NCBI GenBank assembly: GCA_029203105.1
Contig: CP119318.1
Coordinates: 3,114,501-3,178,500, forward strand
Reading direction: 5' to 3'
DNA from: Candidatus Kaistia colombiensis
Lineage (GTDB): Bacteria; Pseudomonadota; Alphaproteobacteria; Rhizobiales; Kaistiaceae
Length of the DNA: 64,000 bases
Shown: in pieces, positions 8,006 to 17,529 of the stretch
Numbering within the stretch: position 1 is the first letter of the stretch
Layout of the letters: every line of letters begins with the position of its first letter
Translations under genes and position numbers: made by a program
Notes under the pieces: generated by a model
What the model saw: only the letters and a program-made list of their open reading frames with translations
The model's database searches: none
Told to the model about the DNA's origin: nothing

Positions 8006-9487
8006 CTAAAGCTTGGGCGGTGCTGGCGAGGGGCGTCCGCTCCAGTCCTGCGTGCTGCGCTTCAGCGCGAGCGCCGCGAAGACGAGGCCGGGCAGCATGT
8101 TCAATCTTCTGTAGATGTAGAATGCCATTGCCGAGTGCCAGACGATGAGGGCGAAGGTGACGCCGATCGCGGCTCCGACCGGGCCGTACACGACCACGCC
8201 GATGGCTCCGGCCAGGATGTTGGTCACCGCGCCGGCAACCATGGTCGTGGCGGCCGCCCATTCATGTCCAGTCATGGTGAGAAGGTTCTGCTGCGGTCCC
8301 CAAAGCGATGCAAAGGCATAGCCGAGCACGAGGATCCGGGTGATCGGCGCCGCGGCGACGAAGTCTGCGCCAAACCATTGCAGGAATGGCTCGACGATCA
8401 ACAGCAGCGGGACAGCCAGCACGACCGCGCTGGCGAAGCACAGGACCGAGGCGCGCGCGAACAGGCGCTGGACGGACTCCAGATCGCCACGGGCATGAAG
8501 ATGAGCCGCCGTCGGCGAAAACATGGTGCTGATGGCTGTCCGCGAGAGGCCAACCAGCATCGCGACGTTGAGGCCGACGGCAAAAATGCCGGCATTGCGG
8601 ACGTCGCCTGTCCATCCGAGCAGCATGACGCCGATCCGGCTGATGAAGACGTCGAGGCCGGTAAGGAGCATGATCGGCGGGACGGCCGCCCACCACTGGC
8701 GCACAGCATAGCTCGCCTTCGGGCCGCGGAGGCTGGACGGGCACAGACGGATGGCGGTGGAGAAGGCCAGCCCGACGGTCACGGCGGAACTCGTCACCGC
8801 GGCCATCATGACGAGCGGGGCATCCAGCGTCCACGAGCCGGTCAGCGCCGCCAAACCTACCATGGTCAGAAGCAGTCCATCCCGCACGATGCGTTCCGGC
8901 AGCAAGGCGGAAATCACGCCGCCAAAGGCTCGCACCAGCGTCGCTCCGAGGAGATAGGCGGTGACGAGCGGGACGCCCGCCATGCCGAGCAGCAGACTGG
9001 CCTCCAACTCGCTACCCACTTGATCGGAGAAGATCAGGACCAGCACCGCGCCCACCAATCCGGCCAGAGCCGCGGTTATCAGCGATCTCCGCAGCGCGAA
9101 GATGATTACTCCGCGCGCCAGATCGATGCGGCCAACGGCGTTGTAAGCCGGCACGAAGCGCAGCAGCGACACATTGAATCCGAGCGTTGACAGATAAGCG
9201 AGCACCGTGGTCCAGGCCATGGTGTAGGCGTAGATGCCATAGCTCGCGGTGCCGACCAGACGCGCGATCAGCAATTGCGCCAGGCTGGTCAGTCCGGCCC
9301 CAGCGACATAGATGAACAAGGCGAAAACGCTTGCATAGGCCAGGCTCCGACTTGCTTTACCTTGCGGAAGGAACATCGCGCCGACGCTCTTGTCGACGTC
9401 CTGGGCCGCGGCGGCGGGCGACTCGGCGCAGACGGTCAGGCTGGATGTCTGCGGTTGGCTCCGTTTCCCTTGCGCGCGGCCGTTCAT
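8006..9487 (-). CDS. Polysaccharide flippase, Wzx/MATE-like (oligosaccharide translocase)
   Basis: Integral membrane protein of 493 residues with about 12-14 hydrophobic segments, starting with LAYASVFALFIYVAGAGLTS and the family-typical YGIYAYTMAWTTVLAYLSTLGFN. Wzx-type proteins flip lipid-linked repeat units across the inner membrane. About 40 N-terminal residues precede the first helix, and a downstream Met (9376) is an alternative start; neither has a strong ribosome site. It is the last gene of the block 17,099->8,006, 30 bp after the P-loop kinase. With the O-antigen ligase/polymerase and the Wzc-like ATPase it points to a Wzx/Wzy-type export route. Confidence 0.85.
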   Translation of the reverse strand: MNGRAQGKRSQPQTSSLTVCAESPAAAAQDVDKSVGAMFLPQGKASRSLAYASVFALFIYVAGAGLTSLAQLLIARLVGTASYGIYAYTMAWTTVLAYLSTLGFNVSLLRFVPAYNAVGRIDLARGVIIFALRRSLITAALAGLVGAVLVLIFSDQVGSELEASLLLGMAGVPLVTAYLLGATLVRAFGGVISALLPERIVRDGLLLTMVGLAALTGSWTLDAPLVMMAAVTSSAVTVGLAFSTAIRLCPSSLRGPKASYAVRQWWAAVPPIMLLTGLDVFISRIGVMLLGWTGDVRNAGIFAVGLNVAMLVGLSRTAISTMFSPTAAHLHARGDLESVQRLFARASVLCFASAVVLAVPLLLIVEPFLQWFGADFVAAAPITRILVLGYAFASLWGPQQNLLTMTGHEWAAATTMVAGAVTNILAGAIGVVVYGPVGAAIGVTFALIVWHSAMAFYIYRRLNMLPGLVFAALALKRSTQDWSGRPSPAPPKL

Positions 9488-9517
9488 CTGCTTCGTCCAG
9501 TCTTTCTATGTTTCGGC

Positions 9518-10297
9518 TCAGATTTCGTCCGACAGCTGTGTTCGCTCCGCGGCATGCATATCGCCAATGCCGAGCAGATGGGCCAAGATGATTTTTTCGA
9601 TATAGGCAACGCAATGTTTCGTAGATGCTTGGTCTGCTGGCGCTATCGACAGTATGCTTCGACTTGTTTTAGATAGAATTCTGCTCATGTCGTCAAAGAT
9701 GCCGAAAGCCTCCAGGTTTGTTGAGATTCTGGCTTCGAACAGGCGTTCTGCCTTCGACTCGCGCCGCATCCGCTCGCGCAGACGGGTCTCGACGATGTCG
9801 CGTGGCGCCATCAGGCGGATGGCGAAATCGGCCTGCGGTGCCAGATCCAGGGCCTCCGAAAGCAGCGCATCATTGGCGGCGCCGTGGAAGATCGCCAGAG
9901 AACCGATCGCCTGCACAAAGCCCTGATCGAAGATGACGATGTCCTCGGACTTCTTGGCGGCGCTCCAATGTCTGGACAAGTTGACGATGTATTGCCAGAG
10001 CCGTATCCGCCAGATCATCCTGGATGGCGGTATGATTTTCAACAGACCGCCAGAGATATCGATCTCCTCTTGGGCGATCGGTGATCTCGCAATCGTGTAG
10101 GTCGTGTGAACGAGAGCGGTACAAATCCGATAGACGAAATACAACATGCCGTATCGGTCGACGTTGTTCTGCGCCGTGCTCTGCTGATAGCTGAGCATGA
10201 CGTCGGCTTTGTATCCGTTCTCGCGCAAATGGCGGGAAAGTTCATGCGCGAAGGTGGTTTTTCCAGATCCGGGAGGACCGAAGAGCTCAATGATCAT
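9518..10297 (-). CDS. P-loop NTPase, thymidylate-kinase-like, in polysaccharide cluster
   Basis: Protein of 259 residues starting MIIELFGPPGSGKTTFAHEL, a Walker A P-loop at the very N-terminus. It continues with an Asp-containing Walker B-like strand (EDIVIFDQGFVQAIGSL) and an arginine-rich lid-like segment (ETRLRERMRRESK). The overall layout is that of small nucleoside/sugar kinases. It sits between the Wzc-like ATPase (60 bp upstream) and the flippase (30 bp downstream), so it may phosphorylate a sugar or lipid intermediate. The substrate cannot be read from sequence. Confidence 0.75.
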   Translation of the reverse strand: MIIELFGPPGSGKTTFAHELSRHLRENGYKADVMLSYQQSTAQNNVDRYGMLYFVYRICTALVHTTYTIARSPIAQEEIDISGGLLKIIPPSRMIWRIRLWQYIVNLSRHWSAAKKSEDIVIFDQGFVQAIGSLAIFHGAANDALLSEALDLAPQADFAIRLMAPRDIVETRLRERMRRESKAERLFEARISTNLEAFGIFDDMSRILSKTSRSILSIAPADQASTKHCVAYIEKIILAHLLGIGDMHAAERTQLSDEI

Positions 10298-10357
10298 GGT
10301 AGGTCAAATCCGAGTGGCTGGAGCGCCTCGGGGAACAAGCGACGGCTGGCTTGTTGT

Positions 10358-12631
10358 TCATCGCGGACCCGCGAGCAGAAGATCGCCGCTATCTCCGAAC
10401 CGGAAACCGGCATGCTGCTTCAGACTGACCTGGATCAGGACGCTGACGACGGGCGGGGTCCGGTCGTCGAACGGATGGTTGCCGCCGATTCTGTCCAGCA
10501 CGTTGCGCGCCAGGCTCCGGGGTGTCACCCCCCAGCGAACCGCATAGAGGATGGCGTCGGCCCAGCCCGTCACGAGCGTCGCTTCCGGGCCATCCCGCCC
10601 GGAGGGGCCGTCGATGATCACCACGGTATAGGCATGGCGCAGCGGATCCATCAGCTTCGCGGCGTCCGCCGATGCCATGAGCGGCAGCAGATCGCAGGCG
10701 GCATCCGGGGCCGGTATGAAGTCGATACCGATGCTCGGCATCTCTTCTACCGCGTCGGCAAGCGCGCAGGTGCCTTGCAGGAAATCGGCGAAGGTCGCGC
10801 TGGCCGGCGAACGGCTGAATGCATCGCGGAACTCGCGCGTTAGCCCTCCGCCTTTCTGATCGAGATCCAGAAAGAGCACCCGCTCTCCGAGTCGCGCCGC
10901 GGTCAAGGCGATGCTCCAGGCGAGCGTGGTCTTGCCCTCCTGCCGATCACTGGAGGTAATCAGCAGGACATTGGGCAGGCGCAAGCCCGCATCCGGCGAC
11001 GCCAGCGAAATCAGCAGGGATCGAAGGGCGCGGGTGTAGATCGATTTTGGCTCCGTCAGCAGCATCCGGCTCAACCGTTGCGCTTGCGGCCGGGCAATCT
11101 TGGGCAGCAGCCCGACACACGGGACCCCCAGCGCCGCCTCGACCTCGGCCTCGCTGCGCAGCGCCCGATCGGTCTTGCGCCGCAGAATGGTAAACATGGC
11201 GCCGATGATGCCGAACACGACCATTCCCGGAGGAATGAGAAATGCCGGGGACATAGTGGTCGGTTTGGTCGGCGGCCGGGCCTCGGACCAGACCGCGATC
11301 CCGGGGGCGGGCGACTCAATTTGCTGGGTCAGCTCCTGCTGGCGCGTCAGCAGATCGTTGTAGCGCCGCGATGCGACATCGACCTGTAGCTCAAGGGCGC
11401 GCAGACCGGACTGGCGGCCAGCCGCGTCGTCCGCCGCCGCCTTGAGCGCATCTCGGCGTTGCGCAAGCAATGCCAGCTGGGTGCGATCGATACTTGCCTG
11501 CTCGTTCAGGTGCGCGATCGCCTGCTCGATCTGGTCGGTTGGGTTCGGGACGGCGGTGGCGTTTCCTGCCGATGCGCCGTTGGAACCGGTACCGGCTGCC
11601 TTGCCCGCAGCGAGATCCATGAGCGACGGCGATCCGATTGCCGCTGCCTGCTTCGGGACAGGCGCGCCGGCGCTGCGCAGCGCCTCGGTCGTGTTGATCC
11701 GCTTGGTGGTTTCGGCGAGATCGGCATTGATGAGGGAAATCTGCCGGCCGAGTTGGGTGATCTCCTGGCCGCGGCTGTCCGTGCCGGCCGGATCGCCGGA
11801 CCCATGCGTCAGGCGATAGGCTTCAAGTTGGTCGGCGGCGCTGGCCAGTTGGCGCTGCGCCACCGGCAAAATGTCTTCGATCGCGGCGAGCGCCTGTTTC
11901 CTCGAGGCAAGGCTGCGCTTCGCCAGCTCCTCGACATAGACGCCGACCACCGTGTTGGCGACCCGGGCCGCATACTCCGGATCCGGGGCGATGAAGCTGA
12001 TCGTGATAATCCGCGAGCGAAGCTCCTGGCCAACCCGCAAGCCGGCCTTCAGCGCAGCGTAAGCCGAGGCGGTGGCCGCCTCCGGGGACGGCGGGGATGA
12101 CGCCCCGCCAGGCAGGATTCCGCGCAGGAAGTGGCCAACCGAGGAGCGCGCCGACCGAAGCGCCTCGACCCAATGGCCCAGGAATGACGGGGACGGTGGG
12201 CTCGCATCGGCGGTTGTCGCGGCTGGTTCCGTGCCCCCCTTGCGAAGCGCATCCAGAACATGCCGCAGATGGGCGTCGGAGATCAGCATCGTCAGGTGGC
12301 TGTCGATGGTCGAGTCCAGCGCATCCTGCGGGGCTGTTCCGGAACCGGATGGCGCGCTACTGCCGGCCGGGTCGACGATGATCTGCGTGCTGGCCGAGTA
12401 GAGCGGCGGGCGGGTGAGGCCGATAAGCCCGGCGAGGGCGCCGCCGCAAAGGGCGAAGCCGAGAATCAGCCATTTTTTCCGCGCCAGGGTGATGGCGACC
12501 TGCCGGGCCGGCGCCGAAGCGTCGGCCATATCGGGCGGCGGCTGTCGAAGGTGTCTGCCGGTGTCGCGCGCGGTCGTCAGTACCTGAGGGGCACGCCGCC
12601 GGTGAATATTGCTGACAATGGAGCCTTCCAT
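10358..12631 (-). CDS. Wzc-like polysaccharide chain-length/tyrosine-autokinase family protein
   Basis: Inner-membrane polysaccharide co-polymerase of 757 residues. A Wzz-type domain is bounded by two membrane helices (about 52-72, WLILGFALCGGALAGLIGL, and about 465-490, AFLIPPGMVVFGIIGAMFTIL) with a long periplasmic coiled-coil between them. The cytoplasmic C-terminal half is a BY-kinase/MinD-like ATPase: Walker A SSDRQEGKTTLAWS, A' motif VLFLDLDQKGG, Walker B VVIIDGPSG. The C-terminal tail (VSLKQHAGFRFGDSGDLLL) lacks the tyrosine cluster that BY-kinases autophosphorylate, so it may control chain length without a Tyr switch. AGGGGAA lies just upstream of the start. It begins 1 bp after the asnB stop. 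Confidence 0.88.
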   Translation of the reverse strand: MEGSIVSNIHRRRAPQVLTTARDTGRHLRQPPPDMADASAPARQVAITLARKKWLILGFALCGGALAGLIGLTRPPLYSASTQIIVDPAGSSAPSGSGTAPQDALDSTIDSHLTMLISDAHLRHVLDALRKGGTEPAATTADASPPSPSFLGHWVEALRSARSSVGHFLRGILPGGASSPPSPEAATASAYAALKAGLRVGQELRSRIITISFIAPDPEYAARVANTVVGVYVEELAKRSLASRKQALAAIEDILPVAQRQLASAADQLEAYRLTHGSGDPAGTDSRGQEITQLGRQISLINADLAETTKRINTTEALRSAGAPVPKQAAAIGSPSLMDLAAGKAAGTGSNGASAGNATAVPNPTDQIEQAIAHLNEQASIDRTQLALLAQRRDALKAAADDAAGRQSGLRALELQVDVASRRYNDLLTRQQELTQQIESPAPGIAVWSEARPPTKPTTMSPAFLIPPGMVVFGIIGAMFTILRRKTDRALRSEAEVEAALGVPCVGLLPKIARPQAQRLSRMLLTEPKSIYTRALRSLLISLASPDAGLRLPNVLLITSSDRQEGKTTLAWSIALTAARLGERVLFLDLDQKGGGLTREFRDAFSRSPASATFADFLQGTCALADAVEEMPSIGIDFIPAPDAACDLLPLMASADAAKLMDPLRHAYTVVIIDGPSGRDGPEATLVTGWADAILYAVRWGVTPRSLARNVLDRIGGNHPFDDRTPPVVSVLIQVSLKQHAGFRFGDSGDLLLAGPR

Positions 12632-12632
12632 T

Positions 12633-14621
12633 TCATTCCCCTGCCAACGCGAATTCGAGAGAAGGGTTTACCTGGGCCGCGGACGACTGTTCCCGGCGCC
12701 AGGCCTGGAACATCAAGACCGACCAAAGGTCGCGCGAGTGATCCCGTCGGCCGGCCAGATGTTCGCGCCAGCAGGTGTCAACGAGATCCAGATCGAAGAA
12801 GCCGTCCTGGCTATGACGCAGATCCGCCAGCAGGTCGCATGACCACGCGCGCAGCGGTCCCTTGAGCCAGTCGCCGATCGGCACGTCGAATCCATGCTTC
12901 GGCCGGTCGATCAGCTGCTGCGGCAGATAACGGCCGAGCAACTGGCGCAGGATCCACTTCCCCTTGCCGTTGCGCACCTTCATGCGGGTCGGAAGCTGCC
13001 AAGCATATTCGATGACGCGATGATCAAGGATCGGGCACCGCGTTTCCAGGCTGTTCGCCATGCTGGCGCGATCGAGCTTCACCAGGATGTCGCCGGGGAG
13101 ATAGCCGGTGGTGTCGTCGAGGAGGAGCCGCGACACGAGATCATCAAGCGGCGGGCCCGCCTCGACCAACGGCGGCGGATAACGCGTAAGGTTCTTCTCC
13201 GAGGCGCCGACCAGCCGCCGGTACATTTCCGGCTCGTCGTCGGCCGCGAGCAGGCGGGCCAGGCGGTCGAGCTGGTCGGCTCGCAGGGCGTGGCGCATAC
13301 GGTCTGGGATCGGCAGTCGGTTGAAGAGGTCCTGGCGCGTGCCGCGCGCCAGAAGGGCGAACAACCCGGACGAGGTTCGGCGCAGCGGCGCGCGCCATCC
13401 ATGCCAGCCGGCCAGCCGCGCGCCGATGAAGTGGCGCGAATAGCCGGCGAAGCTCTCGTCGCCACCATCGCCTGTGAGGGCCACGGTCACATGCTGGCGG
13501 GCGAGCCGAGAGACGAGCAGGGTCGGGATCTGCGATTCATCGGCAAAGGGTTCGTCCCAGATGCGTGGCAATTCGGGAATGACCTCGCGCGCTACCTCCG
13601 GCATCAGGCGAAGCTCGGTGTGTTCTGTCCCGAGATGGCGTGCCACCTCCGCGGCCTGGGACGATTCGTCGTAGACCGCGTCGCCGAAAGCGATCGTGAA
13701 GGTCCGCACTGGCTTGCGGGACTGTGACTGCATCAAGGCGACGACCGTCGCGCTGTCGATGCCGCCCGACAGGAACGCGCCAAGCGGGACGTCGGCGATC
13801 ATGCGCTCCCGAACGGCGCGCTGCAGTCGGGTGTCGAGGCCGGTCGTCAGTTCCTGGTCGCTGCCGTCGAGAAGGCGCTGGCGCGCCCGGACCGCGACGC
13901 TGGCGAGCGACCACCATGGCTGGATCCGCGCGCGCAGGGCATCGACATCGGGAGCCGCTCCGAATTCGGCTGCGGTCACGGATAGCAGCGAGCCGGGCGG
14001 CAGCTTGAAGGCGCCCTGCCAGATGCACTGATGATCCGGCACCCAGCCCCTGGCCAGCATGGCCGAGGCGGCCTCGAAATCGAGCTCCCGGCGGAAACCC
14101 GGAAAGGCATTTAACGCCTTCAGTTCCGAAGCGAAGATCAGGGCGTCGCGGGTCGGCGCGATATAGAGCGGTTTCTTGCCGACGCGGTCACGGGCGAAGT
14201 GGAGCGTTCGGCTCTGGCGATCCCACAGCGCGAAGGCGAACATGCCCGCGAAGCGCTGGAGCGCCGGTTCGAGGCCCCAGCTCTCGATCGCGCCCAGCAT
14301 CACCTCGGTATCGCTGCCGCCCCGGAATGCCCGACCTTCCCCTTCCAGTTCGCGGCGCAGCTCGCCGAAATTGTATATTTCGCCGTTGAAGGAGATGACG
14401 AACCGTCCGCTGGCCGACAGCATCGGCTGATGGCCGGCCTGGGACAGGTCCACGATTGCCAGGCGTCGATGACCAAGCGCGAGACCGGCCTCGCGGTCGG
14501 TCCACAGGCCTTCGCCGTCCGGTCCGCGGTGACGCAGGGTCTGCGTCATCGCCGCGATCGCCCGCAGCGGCCGGGTATCGGCTGCGTCTGGCGCAAGAAG
14601 GATTCCGGCAAACCCGCACAT
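12633..14621 (-). CDS. asnB: Asparagine synthase (glutamine-hydrolysing), polysaccharide-cluster type
   Basis: Class II glutamine amidotransferase fused to an Asn-synthetase ATP-pyrophosphatase domain, 662 residues. Starting at 14621 gives MCGFAG with Cys2 as the N-terminal nucleophile, and AAGGA lies about 9 nt upstream; the frame's first Met (14636) would bury Cys2. Further motifs are RHRGPDGEG, FNGEIYNF, FARDRVGKKPLY (glutaminase domain), then FLSGGIDSATVVAL (PP-loop SGGxDS) and ALTGDGGDESFAGY. Such AsnB paralogues are frequent in exopolysaccharide clusters, where they are thought to amidate uronic-acid carboxylates; that role is inferred. It follows the O-antigen ligase by 4 bp. Confidence 0.92.
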   Translation of the reverse strand: MCGFAGILLAPDAADTRPLRAIAAMTQTLRHRGPDGEGLWTDREAGLALGHRRLAIVDLSQAGHQPMLSASGRFVISFNGEIYNFGELRRELEGEGRAFRGGSDTEVMLGAIESWGLEPALQRFAGMFAFALWDRQSRTLHFARDRVGKKPLYIAPTRDALIFASELKALNAFPGFRRELDFEAASAMLARGWVPDHQCIWQGAFKLPPGSLLSVTAAEFGAAPDVDALRARIQPWWSLASVAVRARQRLLDGSDQELTTGLDTRLQRAVRERMIADVPLGAFLSGGIDSATVVALMQSQSRKPVRTFTIAFGDAVYDESSQAAEVARHLGTEHTELRLMPEVAREVIPELPRIWDEPFADESQIPTLLVSRLARQHVTVALTGDGGDESFAGYSRHFIGARLAGWHGWRAPLRRTSSGLFALLARGTRQDLFNRLPIPDRMRHALRADQLDRLARLLAADDEPEMYRRLVGASEKNLTRYPPPLVEAGPPLDDLVSRLLLDDTTGYLPGDILVKLDRASMANSLETRCPILDHRVIEYAWQLPTRMKVRNGKGKWILRQLLGRYLPQQLIDRPKHGFDVPIGDWLKGPLRAWSCDLLADLRHSQDGFFDLDLVDTCWREHLAGRRDHSRDLWSVLMFQAWRREQSSAAQVNPSLEFALAGE

Positions 14622-14625
14622 GGCA

Positions 14626-15882
14626 TCATCCTTCACGGAGGGAGGCAGCTGTGGCGTTCGGAGTTGTTCCCGCGACGAGACAAAGGGTCAGGGCGAACCA
14701 CACGATCGGATGTCGGATAATCAGGTGCGGGAGGCTGAAGACGCCGAGTGACACGAGGAGGGCGAGCATGGCGTCGAGCTTTGCCTGCCAGGCGAGAACC
14801 GCGGCCGCACCGACCAGCCAGATGAGCGCACCGACGGCGACGAGGCCGCCTTGGGTGTAGAGATCGAGCAGCGTGCTGTGGGCCTCGAAGGGACGGGGCG
14901 TGTCCCCAGTTTCGACAATATTGGGGCGCTCGAGGTGCGCGCCGGGACCCAGTCCGAGCGATGCGGAGGCCAGGCCCCGCCGAACCGCCTGTTCCCAGAG
15001 GTACATGCGCAGTTCCGCAGTCTCCGCAGTCGCTTCGCCGCCCTTGTCCTTGGTCAGGCTCTTGGCAAAACTCTCCGCGTTGCCGAGTTCCGTCAAGCCG
15101 AACGGTGCGAGAGCCATCGTTAGCGGAAGCGCCGCAAGGATCAGGACCATGGCGGCCTGCCGGCCGTAGCTGAGGGTTCCCCTGCCGGCAGCAAGCCAGG
15201 TGCGGAGGCGCAATCCGAGAAAGATCAGCCAGCCCAGCACCGAGGTATACAGAAACGTGTCGCTCTTGGTCAGCCGTCCGACATAGAACGGCAGGATCAT
15301 GCCGGCGAAGCCGAGAACCTTGCCAATCGGCTTATTGGTTGTGGTCGCCAAATACAGTGCGAGCGGGCCGAACGCGGCGCAGTAAAGGGCGATCTGGTTT
15401 GGATTCAACGACCAGCCGCGAAAACGGTCCCAATACCAAAGCTCGACGCCGGCCTGAGGGATCCAGCCTGATGCCTGCATCAGCTGGATCGCCAAGGTCG
15501 CATTCGCAATGGCGATGACCCACCATGCGGAACGGCGCAGATGGCGATAGGCATCCGGCTCAGCAGCTGCCAGGCAAGTCATGCACACCAGCAGCACATA
15601 GGCTACGCCGTCGTGCCAGATGCCTGTGAGGTAAAGGATATCCGTGAAATAGCCGACAAGCGTCCCGACTCCAAGCGCCAGCGCAAAGATGGTCCAGAAG
15701 CTGGCGAGCCGAACCAGCGTCGGGGTGATTTCGGTACGGCCGCCGGCGAGGATGCGGACCACCGACAGTGCGATCCAAAGAAAGAGGCAGAGCTCGCCAT
15801 AGCCGAACGGGATGCCGGGAACATCGATCTGTGATGCGAAGGGCATCACGACCCCTATGGCGAGAAGCGCGTCGCGGGTCAT
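14626..15882 (-). CDS. O-antigen ligase / polymerase family membrane protein
   Basis: Polytopic membrane protein of 418 residues with about 10-12 helices (for example LLAIGVVMPFASQIDVPGIP, GYGELCLFLWIALSVVRIL and LLDLYTQGGLVAVGALIWLV). The late periplasmic-loop segment with GLASASLGLGPGAHLERPN and FEAHSTLLDLYTQGG matches the Wzy_C/O-antigen ligase family, in which the His of the H-[ST]-xx-L element is important. It polymerises or ligates lipid-linked repeats in the periplasm. ATG at 15882 overlaps the glycosyltransferase stop (ATGA, 15879-15882), so the 98-residue arginine-rich extension of the open frame is not used. Confidence 0.85.
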   Translation of the reverse strand: MTRDALLAIGVVMPFASQIDVPGIPFGYGELCLFLWIALSVVRILAGGRTEITPTLVRLASFWTIFALALGVGTLVGYFTDILYLTGIWHDGVAYVLLVCMTCLAAAEPDAYRHLRRSAWWVIAIANATLAIQLMQASGWIPQAGVELWYWDRFRGWSLNPNQIALYCAAFGPLALYLATTTNKPIGKVLGFAGMILPFYVGRLTKSDTFLYTSVLGWLIFLGLRLRTWLAAGRGTLSYGRQAAMVLILAALPLTMALAPFGLTELGNAESFAKSLTKDKGGEATAETAELRMYLWEQAVRRGLASASLGLGPGAHLERPNIVETGDTPRPFEAHSTLLDLYTQGGLVAVGALIWLVGAAAVLAWQAKLDAMLALLVSLGVFSLPHLIIRHPIVWFALTLCLVAGTTPNATAASLREG

Positions 15883-17099
15883 TGGCGACCTGCGCGCAGC
15901 TCGCGGGCAAGCCCATCTTCCGCCGTCCGCGACGACGCGGGGCGTACGGGATCGCCGATCGGGCGGTTGTTCAGGATTTGTCGGTAGGTATCGCAATATT
16001 GCTCGACCACCTGCGTCAGTCCGAAGCGTTCGCGCACGAGCGCAACGGAGCGAGCGCCCATGACCCTTGCACCGATCGGATCGCGGAGAAGGTCGACAAT
16101 CCGGGCCGCGAGCGCGTCCGCATCGCGCGGCGCGACGAGGTAACCGTTCCGGCAATCCTCGACGACGTCGCTGCAACCGGGCATGCGGGTGGCGACGATC
16201 GGCAGTCCGGCCAAGCCGGCTTCCAGCAAGACCCGGGGCACGCCCTCGCGGTATTCCGTCGGGAAGGCGAAAACGTCCGCCATGCCCAGCAGTGCCGGCA
16301 CGTCAGAACGCGCCCCCAGCGCGATGACGTGCGGAGCCAGCCGATCGATGTCGGCCTGATCGACCGAGAATGGGCCTTCGGAGTCGCGCGGGCCGACCAG
16401 CACGAAACGGGCATGCTTCCGGTGTGCCAGAACCGCGGGGATCGCCTTGAGAAGGGTCGGAATGCCCTTCTGGCGCGTCAGCCTGCCGACGAAGAGAACA
16501 ATCTCGGCAACGCCGAGCCCCAATTGATTGCGCAGCCCATCCGAGGGCAAACCGCTTTGTTGCGCCATCGCGAACGCATCGGCGTCGATTCCCGAACTGC
16601 CGATCAGCCGGCCTTGGCTGGGGCCAAGCATGCGGCGGCGTTCGAAGAATGCCTGATCCTCCCGGTTCTGGAAAACCGTCACCGCAGTCCATCGCGAAAC
16701 CAGTCGCTGCAGGCCGCAGAAGACCGGCCGCAGGGCGAGGGCGCGCGGCTCCTCCGACGAGAAGACCCAGCCGAGGCCGTTGATCGTCCGGACGATCGGA
16801 ACCGCGTTGCGGCCGGCCAGCGGCATCAGCAGATTGGGCTTTGTGTCGAAGCTCTGAACGATATCCGGCCGCAATTCCTTCATCAGGCCGCGCAACTGTC
16901 GGATCGCAGCCCACGCGCCGCCGAAACTGCCGAAGCGGTCGAAGGCGTACTGGCGATGAGGCAGTTCGTGGCGGGCGAAGGCGGCGCCATCGCTGCTCGA
17001 AACCGCAGTGATCCTGAACCCGCGATCCCGGAGCGCCAGAAGGAACGGAATCCGCAACGCATGATCCTCGCCGCCGACGCAAACCAGATGCGGGTTCAT
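15879..17099 (-). CDS. Glycosyltransferase family 4
   Basis: GT-B fold retaining glycosyltransferase of 406 residues. The N-terminal half has HLVCVGGEDHALRIPFLLALRDRGF and ELRPDIVQSFDTKPNLLMPLAG (typical of GT4 proteins acting on lipid-linked sugars). The C-terminal half has VLFVGRLTRQKGIPTLL (UDP-sugar domain start), ADVFAFPTEYREGVPRVLLEAGLAGLP (the E-x7-E donor-binding motif) and the final RERFGLTQVVEQY. It is the first gene of the block running to the flippase. It would add a sugar to the undecaprenyl-linked repeat at the cytoplasmic face. Confidence 0.9.
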   Translation of the reverse strand: MNPHLVCVGGEDHALRIPFLLALRDRGFRITAVSSSDGAAFARHELPHRQYAFDRFGSFGGAWAAIRQLRGLMKELRPDIVQSFDTKPNLLMPLAGRNAVPIVRTINGLGWVFSSEEPRALALRPVFCGLQRLVSRWTAVTVFQNREDQAFFERRRMLGPSQGRLIGSSGIDADAFAMAQQSGLPSDGLRNQLGLGVAEIVLFVGRLTRQKGIPTLLKAIPAVLAHRKHARFVLVGPRDSEGPFSVDQADIDRLAPHVIALGARSDVPALLGMADVFAFPTEYREGVPRVLLEAGLAGLPIVATRMPGCSDVVEDCRNGYLVAPRDADALAARIVDLLRDPIGARVMGARSVALVRERFGLTQVVEQYCDTYRQILNNRPIGDPVRPASSRTAEDGLARELRAGRQ

Positions 17100-17529
17100 T
17101 CCTGCCTCTCCACACTCTTCTCGACACGTTGACCAGCGAGGAAGGAACGCGCTGGCTTCAATGTCGAAGCGGCACCGAATTCATCGCGCCACGTCTTCGA
17201 AATCAGGCTAGGACCGCGCGGGATCGCTGTCCTCGTTCATTCGCATGAAGTAGCGTTTGACCCGGTGTCGTGGCTCGCGCCGCTCAGCGTGTGAACGCAT
17301 GAAAGCGGCGCGGCGCGCGGCGCCAACCTTCCCCCAATCGCCGGGTTCCACGCTTCGGAAAAGTCCGGCCCGCTGACGGCACCCTGTCTCAATGCCATGG
17401 AACGAGCAGCAGACCGGAGCCAACAACCTGACCGGATGACGCGGCATCTCGGCCCGCGGATGAGGTGGCTGTGGCGCTCTGTCAGTCTGTCTCGGGATAG
17501 GCCGTTGCCGGCAATGAGCGAGGTAGGTG
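17100..17529. other. Intergenic gap, no gene recognised
   Basis: About 430 bp upstream of the glycosyltransferase and downstream of the acyltransferase. A minus-strand open frame at 17208-17567 overlaps the acyltransferase end and has shadow-like composition, so I did not call it. The promoter of the block 17,099->8,006 should lie here. Confidence 0.55.
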
